64,000 nt of DNA from JBNKFV01 sp050290265. Lineage in GTDB: Bacteria > Pseudomonadota > Gammaproteobacteria > Pseudomonadales > Cellvibrionaceae. Position numbers and translations under genes: made by a program. Position 1 is the stretch's first letter; the number at the start of each line of letters is the position of its first letter. This document shows positions 63,053-64,000 of the stretch, piece by piece. Below the pieces are notes generated by a model that did no database searches, had not been told where the DNA came from, and saw nothing but the letters and a program-made list of their open reading frames with translations. The stretch covers positions 1 through 64,000 of the forward strand of contig JBNKHI010000012.1 of NCBI GenBank assembly GCA_050290265.1, read 5' to 3'.

Positions 63053-64000
63053 ATGAAATACACTAATGTATTAAATTATCGACATGGGCGAGCTACTCGC
63101 ACAGGCGTGCTTATAACTAACCTCGGCACCCCAGACGAAGCGACGACAGCGAGCGTACGCCGATATTTGCGCGAATTTCTCTCAGACCCCCGGGTCATTG
63201 AAGTTCCCCGATTAATCTGGATGTTGATACTGCACCTGATCATCTTACGTATCCGCCCACAACGTTCAGCGAAGAATTATCAAAAAGTCTGGGATAAAAC
63301 GGGCTCGCCATTGTTACGCTACACCCAGTTGCAAGCTAAAGCATTGACTCAGGCATTCAATCACAGCCAAGCAAATGTGGTTGTCGACTTTGCTATGCGC
63401 TATGGTAGTCACTCAATTGCAGAAAAGTTTCAGAAAATGCAAGATGATGGAGTAACCCGCCTACTCGTATTACCCCTTTACCCCCAATATTCTGCAACAA
63501 CAACAGCCTCAACTTTCGATGCTCTAGCGAAGGACTTTACGCAACGTCGCTGGTTACCCGACCTGAGATTTATTAGTCACTACCATGATCACCCAGCCTA
63601 TATCAGTGCATGCGCAGAGCAAATCAGACAATTTCAAACAACCCATGGCAAGCCAGATAAATTAATTCTTTCCTATCACGGCCTGCCAAAACGTTATCTT
63701 GATAATGGCGACCCCTATCATTGCGAATGTCACAAAACATCGCGACTTATTGCGGAAGCGCTAGGACTTGCTGAAAGCGATTACTTAACGACATTCCAGT
63801 CCCGTTTTGGTCGCGAACCATGGTTACAGCCATACACTGACGAAACATTAAAACAACTGCCAAACCAGAACATTAGTAGTATTCAAATTTTCTGTCCAGG
63901 TTTTGCAGCTGACTGCCTGGAAACCATTGAGGAAATTAATCAAGAAAACCGAAAGTATTTTTTACAAGCTGGAGGAAAAACTTTTCACTACATCCCAGCA
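63053..64000 (+). CDS. hemH: Ferrochelatase, cut at the window end
   Basis: The first 316 codons of ferrochelatase, which inserts Fe(II) into protoporphyrin IX as the last step of haem synthesis. It has LGTPDEATTASVRRYLREFLSDPRVIE at the N-terminus, catalytic His in ILSYHGLPKRY near residue 205 and the Glu region FCPGFAADCLETIEEI near 283. Only about 10-40 residues should be missing. AAGGTAAC lies 8 nt before ATG 63053. Confidence 0.97.
   Translation, partial: MKYTNVLNYRHGRATRTGVLITNLGTPDEATTASVRRYLREFLSDPRVIEVPRLIWMLILHLIILRIRPQRSAKNYQKVWDKTGSPLLRYTQLQAKALTQAFNHSQANVVVDFAMRYGSHSIAEKFQKMQDDGVTRLLVLPLYPQYSATTTASTFDALAKDFTQRRWLPDLRFISHYHDHPAYISACAEQIRQFQTTHGKPDKLILSYHGLPKRYLDNGDPYHCECHKTSRLIAEALGLAESDYLTTFQSRFGREPWLQPYTDETLKQLPNQNISSIQIFCPGFAADCLETIEEINQENRKYFLQAGGKTFHYIPA

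Noticed and set aside
1..64000. Prophage, insertion sequences, integrases or attachment sites
   Set aside because: No transposase, integrase, phage structural gene or flanking terminal repeat was seen; the tRNA-Ser is not followed by a duplicated 3' end.

Overview
The window reads as a chromosomal segment of a gammaproteobacterium of moderate GC content, from the Pseudomonas/Cellvibrio side of the class. The basis is gene order. The run tatD-pilZ-holB-tmk-mltG-pabC-fabF-acpP-fabG-fabD-plsX-rpmF-yceD-maf-HAD-rluC-rne is the Pseudomonas arrangement. The imelysin/di-haem/imelysin/DUF1513 cluster, tusDCBE next to yccA, and the scpAB/yciO/rnm block are also typical of the class. Almost all of the sequence is well-packed core genome. 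I see no phage, insertion sequence, integron or CRISPR array.

Layout. 1-585: start of malate dehydrogenase (minus strand, cut by the window edge). 815-7494: a probable iron-regulated periplasmic cluster (two imelysins, a di-haem oxidoreductase, a DUF1513 Tat protein, a multicopper oxidase) behind a promoter that carries a Fur-like box. 7553-14817: an AGCS symporter, a lemA/TPM operon, dUTPase, a PAP2 phosphatase plus glycosyltransferase pair, tatD and pilZ. 15047-24999: holB, a divergent rluA, tmk, mltG, pabC and the fatty-acid block fabF-acpP-fabG-fabD-plsX-rpmF-yceD. 25195-31520: maf, HAD phosphatase, rluC and rne behind an approximately 1 kb leader. 31763-36362: tRNA-Ser(UGA), yccA, tusDCBE, yjbQ, trmA, DUF2489. 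36416-46433: rmuC, a TPR protein, murI, a small secreted orphan and an AddAB-like helicase/nuclease pair. 46570-54157: DAHP synthase (one ambiguous base), a cytosolic histidine kinase with a REC-TPR partner, cmoAB, flavodoxin and a diguanylate cyclase. 54179-64000: rluB, scpBA, yciO, rnm, a VC0807-like membrane protein, yciI, an SH3 membrane protein, cyclophilin, an atypical pdxJ, an HPF-family protein and the first 316 codons of hemH.

How the genes fit together. RNA modification is strongly represented: rluA, rluB, rluC, trmA, tusBCDE and cmoAB, with RNase E and RNase AM for turnover. In E. coli tRNA-Ser(UGA) is a substrate of the cmoAB pathway. The cell-envelope and fatty-acid supply genes (fab, plsX, murI, mltG) sit with replication and repair functions (holB, tmk, scpAB, rmuC, AddAB-like pair). 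The most unusual accessory content is the iron/copper redox cluster at 815-7494. Other points of note are a near-consensus promoter that abuts the yceD start codon (possibly a leaderless message), the long structured rne leader, an imelysin that lacks the family's key histidine, and a PdxJ whose motifs resemble the Bacteroidetes form. All functional calls come from reading the translated sequence. No database search was run.
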